Positions 50,424-62,935 of a DNA stretch of 64,000 nt are shown piece by piece (position 1 is the stretch's first letter; each line of letters begins with the position of its first letter). The stretch spans positions 11,303,792 through 11,367,791 of the forward strand of contig OZ024788.1 in NCBI GenBank assembly GCA_964017065.1, given 5' to 3'. Source of the stretch: Haliclona indistincta (Eukaryota > Porifera > Demospongiae > Haplosclerida > Chalinidae). The notes under the pieces were generated by a model that did not search any database, was not told the origin of the DNA, and worked only from the letters and a program-made list of their open reading frames with translations. The translations under genes and the position numbers were made by a program.

Positions 50424-52986
50424 TTAATAAACATCATCTTTGTAACAGTGGTACAACCAGTTTACACTCCCATCCAAGTCCCATTTTCTAGTACAATGAC
50501 ATAAAATACATGCAACTACTAGGTAGACACATAACAGTATAACAACACATAGCAGTATGACAAACCCGAGAATGAAAACAATCATGGTAATCAAATACTG
50601 TGTTTCTCTTGTTATTGTTTGTGCCATGCCGGTTGTTGGTTGCGTTGGGGTCGTTGGGGTTGTTGCAGATGCTGGGTTTGATTCTTTCTGTATAAATTCC
50701 TCTGGCTCCCAAGTGAATGCACCACATTGTGGCATGTTTGATGGCGGTAGATTATGCATATCCTTAGCTTCATTGATAACAACAGCCATGCCCTCTAGTT
50801 GATGTACCTCAATATGGCAGTGCAGGAACCAGTAGCCAGGATTGTTAGCCTTAAAGTATACCACAGCATAGCCTCCAGCAGGAATGAGAACAGTGTCTTT
50901 AAGAGGAGCTCGAATGAGATCTAGTCTGCCTGTATTAACTCTTTCCCACATTGGATCAGTGCATCGATACATATTAGATATCCCGTTATCGTCGATGCAT
51001 GAGATATCCTGTGAAGCACTCACTAATCTTCCATTGCCATTGTAGCTTCCAAAGCCAATATTAGCAACATGGAAACTATGCCCGTGAAGATGAATTGGAT
51101 GAGCAGAATTCCAGAAAAATCTACTATTACGATTTGTTCCAGTGGCTGTAAAGACAAAGCGATAACTTTCACCATAGTCAATGTTACGAACGTTAGTGCA
51201 TCGGCACTCTGGAGTAACCAATCGAGTTATTTTATCGCATTCTGTCGTAGGTTGGCATTGGTTAGGTATCTGGTCCTTTGGTTCCATCAACTGTAGAGGA
51301 GCTGATGGAAAGACAAAGTTCTTTCCATTGATGGAGCTAGTGTTACCATCACCTTCAAACCCAAAATTGAAGAATAGAGTATTCATTGTATTGAAATCAG
51401 GTAGTTGACTGATGTCAATAACTGGTTTCAGCAGATCAAGCTGGTGGATATGGATACAGTTTATTTTATATCGTGGCGGAAATTGTTCAAATGGACAGTT
51501 CACTGCTTTGCATTCTGTACCTTGCTGTGTGAATTGTGTTTGGCACTGCGTACTCTTTGGTGTGGCAGCATTTACTATCGTCTGATAGTTCATATAGCTA
51601 GGCATTTCACTACCAGTGCTGTAATGAAGGATTGCTTCTGCTCTATGATTCGAAACGAGAGGATATAGTTCATCTTGTTGATCACAAGCTTCACAATTAG
51701 TAAAAGATTGTTGTGTTTCTAGTGTCTCAGCACGAATAATGAAATTTGATTCTTGTAGAGGAGTTCCTACTGCCAGGTTTTTGGTGCGAAGAATGAAGTC
51801 GTACCTCTCTCCTGAGTGAATTATGATAAAATCCACAGTTTTTGGTACCACAAAGTGTCCATCTGTTGCAATAAGTACTAATTCATGCTCATCGATGGAA
51901 AACCGATAAGCAAACAAGCTCTGGGCACCAATAAGCCGGAATCGATAGTTCCGATTTCTATCAACGGTAAATGTAGAAAGTCGAGACTTGCGATAGTCAG
52001 TGATTTCAGGATGTCTTCCTAACCCATTGATGAGACCAGACCAGTAGCTCACAGGACCAACCTCAACTCCATCAGGAGAACAGGTACGAGGCACACGAGG
52101 GTCAGTATTAGGAGCAGTTGTTGGTGTCGGTGGCACGCCATCTTGGTCAAAGTATCTGATACCAGCATGGATCTGAGCAAATAAATCGAGTGAATTTTCT
52201 TTTTGCCAGTCGATCAAGGTGAGTGTGTGGTTTCCAGGTAGGTCAATAAATGGTGTATAATCAGGTCCTAGTTGAGGTGGAGAGGCTTCTCTGACAATAA
52301 GTGCTCCAAACAGTCCGTCGGTTCTCTGTGCTCCACTGTGTGAGTGGTACCAGTGAGTGCCAGGTGGGTTTGCACGGAATATGTATCTGAATGAGCTCGA
52401 GGGAGCTATTTCACATTGAGTGATGTGCTCCACTCCGTCCATCCATGGAGTGTTCATCTGGTGCATACCATGCCAGTGGATAGAGGTAGACTCTGCATGA
52501 GCTCAGCTTGTTGTACACATCGACTAGTACTATCACGTTATCGGGTATGATAAGTGTTGGCGCAGGAAATCGGTTGTTGACGGTTATAATCGGTCGAAAG
52601 CTATTTCCATCTGCAGTGTAAGCATCAGTGCAACGTTCTGGTGGACTATCCAATGATCCACATGGACCAGGAGTCATGGTAGGAGGCTCAGGAGGTAGTG
52701 GCATCAAGTTTCCATTGTCGTCAATAGTCCAAACGTCTCCTCCATATCCCGGAATATCAACCTCATCGTCTAAAAAATACTTGGTAAAGGTGTGTCGTTG
52801 TTCGATTTCTAGGCAGAAGCGGCACACATTGTTGACTACATTATTTCCCGTGCATTCACACACTGCTGTGGTGTGGTCACAGTCGGTATATCTTGAGTCT
52901 TCCTTGACTATATTTTTGCAGAATTGTGCTTGTCCAGACAGTATCATGATAGATAGCAGTAGAGATACTCTAACAAGTGTATTCAT
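50424..52986 (-). CDS. Membrane-anchored multicopper oxidase (laccase-like), one apparent frameshift
   Basis: Read from 52986: signal peptide (MNTLVRVSLLLSIMILSG), a Cys-rich N-terminal region, and the first cupredoxin domain up to VDVYNKLS. There the frame shifts by one base (near 52500) and resumes with HAESTSIHWHG. All four copper-ligand blocks are present: HWHG, HWYHSHSG, HPIHLHGHSF, and HCHIEVHQLEGM with the axial-position Met. A Pro/Thr linker, a C-terminal transmembrane helix (LITMIVFILGFVILL) and a cytoplasmic tail follow. Such enzymes oxidise phenols or metals extracellularly with reduction of O2 to water. The gene has no introns. The single indel, with everything else conserved, suggests a sequencing error or very recent loss. 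About 850 residues if restored. Confidence 0.9.
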
Positions 52987-53401
52987 CTGTAGATATATAA
53001 ACTGTAGTTGAAGATTATAGTATAATTTTTTACAAACACAATTATAATTAGCTGTTCTTGATCAGCCGAGACTTTAATACTTGGGCATCTGTACATCTTT
53101 TGTTGAGCCTTCCTTTACTTAAAAATATAATTATAATTAATTTTTTTTTTTGCAATTTCCATTAGCCAAAGGCTTAATTTAATCAGCCCAATGATCAAAG
53201 TCCTTAGGGTATCCAAACGAACTACTGTTTGCCTCATGCATGGCTCGGCCCTCCGAAGCATAAAAATGCTTTATGATACAATTCACGGAGTGATTATAAT
53301 TGTAATGAAATTCACAGCCCAAGACATTGCTGATTAATAATATTTTGGTCTCAGTTCCTTTTTAAAATTAATTGTGCATCATATTAATTAGATTTTCGAC
53401 A
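52987..53401. other. Intergenic between oxidase and EGF gene
   Basis: Contains the presumed promoter of the oxidase and the 3' flank of the EGF gene. No element recognised. Confidence 0.45.
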
Positions 53402-56400
53402 CTATTCGGCAAAACAAGTGCAGATATATCCATTTGACTGTCCAACACAGGTACCTCTATTTTGACATGGATTAGGACTGCAATAATTTTCTGTACAACG
53501 AGTGCCATGGAAACCAATCATACAGTCACACACGAATCCTCTTGTTATATCACGACAGGTTCCACCATTCTCACATAGTCCGGGCATAATCAAACATTCA
53601 TTAACCATTTCACAATTTAGACCAGAAAATCCTCTTTGACATTGACATAAAATTTGTCCAGCGTTAGATGTATTCATGCAACTTCCACCATTGACACATG
53701 GATTGCTCAACTCGCATTGGTTGATGTCTGAACATGTCGTACCGTGGTAACCATTTGGACATTGGCATTCAAATCCTCCAGCACTGGTCGTATTCGTGCA
53801 ACTTCCACCATTGACACACATATTGTTCAAATCGCATTGGTTGATGTCTGAGCATGTCGTACCGTAGTAACCATTTGGACATTGGCATTCAAATCCTCCA
53901 GCACTGGTCGTATTCGTGCAACTTCCACCATTGACACACATATTGTTCAAATCGCATTGGTTGATGTCTGAGCATTTAATACCGTAGTAACCATTTGGAC
54001 ACAAGCATTCAAATCCTCCAGCACTGGTCGTATTCGTGCAACTTCCACCATTGACACACATATTGTTCAAATCGCATTGGTTGATGTCTGAGCATGTCGT
54101 ACCGTGGTAACCATTTGGACATTGGCATTCAAATCCTCCAGCATTGGTCGTATTCATGCAACTTCCACCATTGACACACATATTGTTCAAATCGCATTGG
54201 TTGATGTCTGAGCATGTCGTACCGTGGTAACCATTTGGACACAAGCATTCAAATCCTCCAGCACTGGTCGTATTCGTGCAAATTCCACCATTGAAACACG
54301 GATTGTTCAAATTGCAACGGTTGATTTCTGAGCATGTCATGCCATAGTAACCATTTGGACATTGGCATTCAAATCCTCCAGCATTGGTCGTATTCATGCA
54401 ACTTCCACCATTGACACACGGATTGTTCAAATCGCATTGGTTGATGTCTGAGCATGTCGTACCGTGGTAACCATTTGGACACAAGCATTCAAATCCTCCA
54501 GCATTGGTCGTATTCATGCAACTTCCACCATTGACACACATATTGTTCAAATCGCATTGGTTGATGTCTGAGCATGTCGTACCGTGGTAACCATTTGGAC
54601 ATTGGCATTCAAATCCTCCAGCATTGGTCGTATTCGTGCAACTTCCACCATTGACACACATATTGTTCAAATCGCATTGGTTGATGTCTGAGCATGTCGT
54701 ACCGTGGTAACCATTTGGACATTGGCATTCAAATCCTCCAGCATTGGTCGTATTCGTGCAAATTCCACCATTGACACACGGATTGTTCAAACTGCAACGG
54801 TTGATGTCTGAGCATGTCGTACCGTAGTAACCATTTGGACATTGGCATTGAAATCCTCCAGCATTGGTCGTATTCGTGCAAATTCCACCATTGACACACG
54901 GATTGTTCAAACTGCAACGGTTGATGTCTGAACATGTCGTACCGTAGTAACCATTTGGACATTGGCATTCAAATCCTCCAGCATTGGTCGTATTCGTGCA
55001 AATTCCACCATTGACACACGGATTGTTCAAACTGCAACGGTTGATGTCTGAGCATGTCGTACCGTAGTAACCATTTGGACATTGGCATTCAAATCCTCCA
55101 GCACTGGTCGTATTCGTGCAAATTCCACCATTGACACACGGATTGTTCAAACTGCAACGGTTGATGTCTGAGCATGTCGTACCGTAGTAACCATTTGGAC
55201 ATTGGCATTCAAATCCTCCAGCATTGGTCGTATTCGTGCAAATTCCACCATTGACACACGGATTGTTCAAACTGCAACGGTTGATGTCTGAACATGTCGT
55301 ACCGTAGTAACCATTTGGACATTGGCATTCAAATCCTCCAGCATTGGTCGTATTCGTGCAAATTCCACCATTGACACACGGATTGTTCAAACTGCAACGG
55401 TTGATGTCTGAGCATGTCGTACCGTAGTAACCATTTGGACATTGGCATTCAAATCCTCCAGCACTGGTCGTATTCGTGCAAATTCCACCATTGACACACG
55501 GATTGTTCAAACTGCAACGGTTGATGTCTGAGCATGTCGTACCGTAGTAACCATTTGGACATTGGCATTCAAATCCTCCAGCACTGGTCGTATTCGTGCA
55601 AATTCCACCATTGACACACGGATTGTTCAAACTGCAACGGTTGATGTCTGAACATGTCGTACCGTAGTAACCATTTGGACATTGGCATTCAAATCCTCCA
55701 GCATTGGTCGTATTCGTGCAAATTCCACCATTGACACACGGATTGTTCAAACTGCAACGGTTGATGTCTGAGCATGTCGTACCGTAGTAACCATTTGGAC
55801 ATTGGCATTCAAATCCTCCAGCACTGGTCGTATTCGTGCAAATTCCACCATTGACACACGGATTGTTCAAACTGCAACGGTTGATGTCTGAGCATGTCGT
55901 ACCGTAGTAACCATTTGGACATTGGCATTCAAATCCTCCAGCACTGGTCGTATTCGTGCAAATTCCACCATTGACACACGGATTGTTCAAACTGCAACGG
56001 TTGATGTCTGAGCATGTCGTACCGTAGTAACCATTTGGACATTGGCATTCAAATCCTCCAGCATTGGTCGTATTCGTGCAAATTCCACCATTGACACACG
56101 GATTGTTCAAACTGCAACGGTTGATGTCTGAGCATGTCGTACCGTAGTAACCATTTGGACATTGGCATTCAAATCCTCCAGCATTGGTCGTATTCGTGCA
56201 AATTCCACCATTGACACACGGATTGTTCAAATTGCAACGGTTGATGTCTGAACATGTCGTACCGTAGTACCCAGTAGCACATTGGCAAGCAAAGCTACCG
56301 TTTGTATTTATACAAGTTCCATCATTCAAACACGCGTCTTGATTGAGGCATTCGTTGATGTCCTCTTCACACAGTGTTCCATTGAATCCACTAGAACAGA

Positions 56401-58250
56401 TGCATGTGAAATTACCAAATCCATTGACACAGCTGGCTCCATTTTGACACTGACCAACTCCTCCATTCTCCACACACTCATCAACATCAGATTCGCAGAG
56501 GGTACCTTGGAATTGAGCTGGACAGATGCACTCTGTACAAAATGTTTCATTCGGAGTACCACCATTCTCACATGACAGAGAGCATACTGTTGAGAAGAAA
56601 ACCATAGTATTTTTTATATTATATTCTCATGACAACAAGAATGTGTATAAATGCAATACAATCGATAAAAAAGTTTAAAATTTGATAGATGTTTATTTTT
56701 TATATTGCCTCATTAATTTCTATCAATAGCTTTATTATGCATTTTTAAGCTGCTAGACAATCCTGATTATTAAATGCATTGTTACCCCGCATGGGTGTAT
56801 ACATTCCTTAGTTTATTGAGTATAACAACAACATTACTTGTATAAAGTACCTGAACAGTTCTGTCCCGTCCACGATGTGAGACATGAGCAGTTGTAGCTG
56901 TCTCCGTCAATATTGCAGGCTGCACCATTTTGACACGGATTGTTCACATCGCAGATGTGGATGCAGTTGTCTCCGACTAAAGAATACCCAGGAGAGCAAG
57001 CTACAGTAGACAAAGATTGCCGCATGAAAGAACAGGAAACATTGATTGATTGTAGCAATAAAATACAATTTACTGTAATACTATTCTATAATTATTATTA
57101 TTGAGAAGGATAAAATGACATGAGCGTAATTTATAATATGCACCAAGCATGCAGTTAGTATGCTACTATTATTCTGTATAATTATTGCTGCATATTTTTG
57201 TAGTTAGAATTATGCATAAGTGCTTTCAGTGATTACTACAAATCGGTTGTTGGTAGAAAAATAACTTTGTACGTTGATCATCGTCACTAAATAATGTAAA
57301 CAAGCAGAGCGATCCAAGTTAGTTTTTCTGAATTGGTGTGTTTAGGTTTAAACTTCTAAGGGACCTAGTTCGGTGGTATGATGTATGAGCGACCTAAGCC
57401 AACAGCTCACCACAGATGTAGCTATTGCTGGCTATCCCTGTCATGTTAGCAGGACAGGTTGTGGTGCATGAGTTAGGAGCTTCTATTTCATAGAATGGAC
57501 AGCACTCTCTGAAACTGGAGCATCCCTCTTGTCCGCCAATCCCTAAACAATCCGAATGACAAACTGGAGAATAAAATAGAAGGATAAAGTGAGGGAATTA
57601 GTAAGCAAGTGGTGAGTGCTCATCACAGCAACTATATTGTATAGCAGGTAGATTCAGTCTTTTTTGTGATTTTATAGATGGATTAACCAAGCAAAATTAC
57701 CACCAAAAATAAATAATACAGTCATGTTGTTTTAAGATGTACCACACTAAAGCAGCTTAAGAACCACACTACCCTTCACTCTGTACTCACGTGCACAGTT
57801 ATTGACAGCGTCAAACACAGGTCCCTGAGGTTGAACATTAGTACAAAAACTACAGTCTCTTCTTGTGGACAGATTGAAAACGTCCAGGGCACCAGGATTC
57901 TCTAGCGTATTTTCACTAGCTAGGAACATGCTGCCGCTGCATCTTCGAAGTTGAAGTTGTGACACGCTCGTCTCAGTAATAGTAGCGGAGGAACCCGAGG
58001 GAGTTCTAGTCACGTTGTAGCGCACAGCTAAAGTAATCGACCTGTATCTGTCGAAAACGTCGCTAGTAGCTAGGCAGTTGTAGTGTTGGGCCAGCAGAAG
58101 CACTGAATCGACCGATGACCCATCCCCGCCAGTGCTTTCCAGCACGGATAGTATGGCATTCTCGATTTCTGCTTGAGTCGGTAGAGGGCATCGATCTTGC
58201 GACAGTGCATTGCCCAGCAGAGCTGTCAGTACGACCAGCAGGAAGATCAT
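53402..58250 (-). CDS. Secreted EGF-repeat protein, four exons, about 27 EGF domains
   Basis: Exons 57791-58250, 57411-57563, 56851-57000 and 53402-56586 on the minus strand join in phase 1 throughout and give 1,315 residues. Exon 1 is a signal peptide (FLLVVLTALLGNALS) plus an unidentified domain with several cysteines. Exon 2 is a small Cys-rich module (HSDCLGIGGQEGCSSFRECC). Exon 3 is one EGF domain. Exon 4, 3.2 kb without introns, holds three diverged EGFs, 22 near-identical 40-residue EGFs and two more. The last EGF is cut before its final cysteines (ICTCFAE then TAG), so the 3' end may be lost; no membrane anchor is seen. Repeats starting DINQC fit the calcium-binding consensus (D-x-N-Q); those starting DINRC have Arg at the E/Q position. 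Probably extracellular matrix or adhesion; no DSL or other diagnostic domain is seen. Confidence 0.88.
53660..56255 (-). repeat. 120-bp coding tandem array, about 22 EGF units
   Basis: Each unit encodes one 40-residue EGF. The units fall in two blocks: DINRC-SLNNPC-type (5' coding half, about 12 units nearly identical at the DNA level) and DINQC-DLNNMC-type (3' half). The alternating NAGG/SAGG variants run in phase, which indicates exchange in blocks by unequal crossing-over. Confidence 0.95.
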
Positions 58251-58732
58251 GGCGCTAGCAGTAGCAGCAGTCTCTCCGAGATCTCAGAGTTGTCCGGATG
58301 CCGTACAAGTGGGGGAGCAATAATTAAAAGCCGTCACCGTAATGGCATGTATCAAAGATCTTGTAGCAACTATTGTACGTGTAATTCTACTCGTGCAGTT
58401 GTTAAGTGACACGAATTCAACGGTCTCCCATACAGTAGACCAAACAATAGGTTTCCCACTTCTACAATAAACTTTAAAGAGCTGTATTTACTACTAAGAG
58501 CTGTTATCTACATCACCAGTCACTACTAGGCAACCAGTTATGCCGCAAGAGCGATGTTGTCTAGCTTCCCACACATAGTGTTAGCGGTCAACCACAGGAT
58601 CCATTAACCGCTAGCGCCCTCAAATTTACGTGACGTCACCGTATCCGCTTTCCATTGCACCACCGGTGGTTTGGTAAAACGGTCAGCGGGTAGGTATGCA
58701 AATTCCTGTCACCAGTAGAGTCTGTTTGAATG
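58251..58732. other. Upstream region of the EGF gene
   Basis: Presumed promoter and 5' flank; no TATA box could be assigned. The frame at 58197-58409 has no domain. Confidence 0.45.
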
Positions 58733-58734
58733 TA

Positions 58735-58788
58735 GTCTCGTCCCCAGACCACGCCTTCTTCCGCTAAGCTCGAAGTAGGGTCTGGTTG
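58735..58788. mobile_element. Left end of a TAGTCTCG element, interrupted by a second element
   Basis: TAGTCTCGTCCCCAGACCACG at 58736 is the same terminus as at 49460 and 18620. The sequence then reaches GTCTGGTTG, where the element 58789-59478 is inserted, and continues at 59479. No right end is visible, so it may be the left terminus of the large element that carries the genes from 59586 on. Confidence 0.5.
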
Positions 58789-59478
58789 CAGAGGAGGTTG
58801 GCCACGCGTCATCGATCATCATTTCTACGTATGCAATGCGTAGGCCGAGTTCATGTGACCGCCCAGGCAGCCGAGGCTCTGGCCGAGGCCGGACGTGTAT
58901 AACAATAATTCAAACATGAATAATATTAAATTAATGGATTTTTGGAACCTTTTGGAACCTCATGAATTTATTCATATTATATGAATTTGCTGATTTGCTA
59001 CTAGTTGGAGGCGCAGGACAGAGCGAAACTGTTTGCAAGCGTTCAAGAAGTTGTTAACCGACCAAAAGAAGGTCGTATTTCAGGAGGCATGGCTCGGCTT
59101 GGCCGTTTTGGTTGCCACACTGTGAAACATTGGGAAGAAGCAGAAGATGGTCTACGGTGACCATGAGCGCCGAAGGAACGCTGTGAGCATTTGAAACAGC
59201 ATTGGAGCTTGCCAACATTATTGTAGGACCGCTTATAACAGTCGTACAGCATACTGAGCACAGCCTACCGCTAGTCAAGGCTACAGCATTCAATCACTGC
59301 TAGCAGCAGTTCTACATCACTCGTGGACAGCCTCGTGTACATTTGGTCTCCATTCGCACAGCACTGACTGTAGCTGGACTGCCAGCAGCTCTGCTGCAGC
59401 ATCGGTGGGCGGGGCTCTTTGCTATTTCAATGTCATGTGATCGTGCGTGTAAGTATGACGCGTGGCCAACCTCCTCTG
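58789..59478. mobile_element. 690-bp element with 9-bp target duplication
   Basis: Ends CAGAGGAGGTTGGCCACGCG and its exact inverse (about 24 bp), flanked by GTCTGGTTG at 58780-58788 and 59479-59487. A 9-bp duplication suggests a Mutator-like MITE; CAG ends would also suit hAT (8 bp). Minus-strand frames at 59043-59293 have no recognisable domain. Confidence 0.8.
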
Positions 59479-59585
59479 GTCTGGTTGCACGAAGGCCAAA
59501 TCTTGGGTCAATGACGTAATTGTCACGCGCACAATCACATGTGAATTTTAATTTCTCCGCGGGAAAGCTGCGCGAAATATTGAGT

Positions 59586-62500
59586 ATGGCAGAGTCTTGC
59601 TATGTCTGTGGAGAATCTCTGCTTCCTAATAGTGGTAGAAGAGTGATGAGCGATCAGCTAAAGAGTTTTCTTCGCCTGGAAGTTTCATCGGGACATCTTT
59701 ATCTTTGTAAGACATGCTATTCGAAAACCAACAAAGGAGCCAATCAAGAAGCAGCTGCTCGCAACATTTTACACGAGTTGTGGACAACTATAAGAGAAAC
59801 AGGGATCACGACGAATAGTACTGTCAGCTCTTATGGTAAATGTGATGCAACTACACAAACGGAGTTTTTGCACTTATTACAATTGAGTGCCAGTCTTTCA
59901 TCACCAGGTATAATATCCATATGGCATAGTCTCACCAGTACCTTTTACCAGTACCTTTTATAGTTAGCCACAGTAAACGTAAAGCTTGTGATGAACCAGA
60001 TGCAGATTTTAGTACACCAAAACGGTGCCGTACGGCAGATCAAGGTGACACTCCTGATAGTGTGGTTAAGGTGAACTGAGCTTGCATCATATAATTACTA
60101 CTGTGTCAGTTTTATGATTGTTTATATATGCATGTATACAGGTCATACGCATGAAAAAAGGCCAGAGAACCAGATCCTTTCGTGTAGCCGACAATTTAAA
60201 ACCAGTTGCAAAATCGTTGAAATTCAACAAGCCGAGTTATACTGTAGGTTCATTGTTTAAGACTGAGAGAATGAAAAATGCTGTAGTTGAACAAGTAATA
60301 AAGGTAAAATTGTTAATGGATAATGCATGTATAATAATAATTATTGTTGTTTTTTTCACATTAAGGATGTTAAAAAAGAGGTCAGAAGCTTGTCCACAAA
60401 AAAATCTATTTTTCGTGTACCTCAAGTCAGCAAGCTGGAGTCTATTAACCTAGCATATTTGCATGATGAATTGTCCAAAAAGGCTCCTGTCCTAACGGCA
60501 ATTTTACAGGGTGCTTGCAGATCTAAAGCAGAGTCAACAAAATTTTCCGTTCTGATGGCAGCTTCGATAGTCTTGAAAACTGGGAACGACCACCTGTGTT
60601 TACTTCAAAGCCTTATTGGAACAATTTTATACACTGGCCATGCTTCCAAAGTGGTGTGTACAATATTTTAATACTAAATTAAAGTCATGTTGTATGTTAT
60701 TATGCAGGTATACAGAAGATTAAACAAACTTGGAGTGTGCATTTCCCACCCAACTGTCTCTCGATTAGTTAAGCTTTGTGGAAGGCACCATGACAAAAAG
60801 GCAAGGCTTTGGCAGAAGAGATGGACTCAAAGTTTACAAACTCATCAACACGTGCCGAGTACACATCTCAGTAACAGCCAAACAGATGCCTCATCGCCAG
60901 CTTGTAGTTATGTGATTGTCGGTGACAACATTGACAAGAACATTTCGCCTCGAGACATGCGAGTTGACAATCAAGTCAACTCACTTCACTGCTTCAACTC
61001 TTATGCAGTTCTTGACAGAGTTAATCTAGCTTCATTGGCTAGCACAGATACTGCTGGAATGGATTCTACCATTAACCTTCCTTCATCTGCTATTTTACCG
61101 ACCACTGAAGATTGCTCAACGTTACGAGACAACTACATAATTTCAGTTGCTCGAGTAATCTGTGACAGCATTCCTTACTTTAAATTTATGCAGCAGTGTG
61201 TGCCTACTGTGTGTCACAAGCATGCTTCTGCACTATCAAAGAAGTCAGAGACGGTTAGCTATAATAGTTACATGTATATCATGCAAATTGTACATGTATA
61301 GGTGTGTTTAGGAGTCATTCCAAAGAATGAAAACAAAACAGAGGAGATGACATTAATTGTTCGAGAACTACAACAGCTGTACGTTCCCCGTGACAAAGCA
61401 AATAAACCAATTTCAATTGCATTGGGAGGAGATCAATTGACCGTGGAAAGAGCCAGAGTGTGTCAAGATCTTCGTAAACATTCCCTTCTTCCTGATGAGC
61501 AGCTAGGTGGATTCGTGCCATTCGCTGCAGACTGGCATGCTGAGGCAACACTTTTGCAGGTATAAATTATTAACAATAATGCATGCGTCTGTTTACAGTT
61601 AAAATAATAATGCTGCTTAATCTTTAATGTAAGAATTTAAGACTATAGTATTAAACTTAACTTTAACTGCTTTACTATTATAGGTATTTTATGATCGGTT
61701 ATACAAGGGAGGTAGTGGTCAAGAGGGTGGAACAATGACACAATTAAGGAACATGATTAACCGAAGAAATGTTAGAACTGACATCTCGGGTCGATTTAAT
61801 GCAGCAGTTGACTTTTTTGAGCTAGTTACCAATTGCCACATTATTGTAGCAGCAATGACATTCTTTGGTATGACTGACTTAAACTCCATCCCTACTCGAA
61901 ATACTATTCCTACTACAGTTAAAAAATGGTCAAAACAACAGCAGTGGGCATATTTTTCCAGGATACTTGGAGACTTAGTTGATCGATACATTATTGTTCG
62001 AGACTGCAAGGTTGATATTCCACAATCCAATGGCGTGGCTACTTCAAACACATTGGTTGTGACAGAAAGCTCTCACGTCAATCGAATTATTGCACTTGAT
62101 CACTGCTACTGCAATACTCAGGTACTCTGTGCACATAAGGGTATACGGCGAAAACTTCCTCGGTTTTTACAACAACTTGGACCAGCACCACAGCTCCCGC
62201 AATCAACCAAATCCGATGGTGTTTTTTCCTATGCATGCACTGTACTGTGCGATGGGCTGTTGCTTCTTGAACTTCGTGATGCAATACACCAAGGCGATGG
62301 TCCTAGAATACTAAGGTGTTGGAAATTCATGCTTCTGTACTTTAAAGCGTACAACCACCATAAGTATGCTCTAGAAGCTTTCAACCTACTGGCAATCACA
62401 AATGGTACAGGAACAGGAAGTGCACTGATGAAACAACAAGTTACATGGTCACGAACTGTTAATAGCAGAGGTGGCAAGGGGAAAAACATTCCAGTTGATT

Positions 62501-62889
62501 TATACAATGAACATTTAAATCGCACATTGAAGGACTCGATTCTTGGTCTAGGTGCCAATGTGACAAAAGAGAGAATAGTAGATACTAGCAAATCAATTGA
62601 GCGCTTGAGTCACATTTGTGCCTCTGCTGACTCTGAATTGGGCATTGCACCCACTTCATCACATCACACTCGTCATTCATCAGAAAAGGACAAACAACTC
62701 ATTATTGATGAATTGTCAAGAAAGTCTAGAGTGTTTGAATATGTACCAGGGCGAGTTCACCCATCCTACAGAAGCATAGAACCTTGTATTGCCAAAACAG
62801 TTGACGCAGACAAGCTCATAAAATGGATCACTACTCAAAAGCAGAAATTAAAAAATAACGCTGAATTTGCGAAGTTTTTAAACCCATAA
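59586..62889 (+). CDS. DUF6589-family protein, probable Academ-type transposase, seven exons
   Basis: Exons 59586-59907, 59964-60070, 60142-60303, 60366-60653, 60708-61253, 61302-61559 and 61684-62889 all have GT/AG borders and compatible phases, giving 962 residues without a stop. Start chosen at the ATG at 59586, because the following CYVCGE...YLCKTCY forms a C-x2-C ... C-x2-C zinc finger. Family hallmarks are ALGGDQLTVERARVCQDLR and FVPFAADWHAEATLLQ across the exon 6 end, then GTMTQLRNMINRRNV. DUF6589 proteins are multi-copy in animals and fungi and occur beside helicases. This arrangement fits the Academ superfamily lineage that encodes a helicase (AcademH), from memory. The Asp of GDQLT and the Asp of ADWHAE are candidate catalytic residues. 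No frame damage, so recently active or domesticated. Confidence 0.75.
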
Positions 62890-62935
62890 AACAGTACTTT
62901 CAGTACGGTAATTAGAATTCAAAATATTGGGAAAA

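Noticed and set aside
54729..54968. Second minus-strand frame in the EGF array (MPMSKWLLRYDMF repeats)
   Set aside because: It is the shadow of the EGF repeat in another frame.
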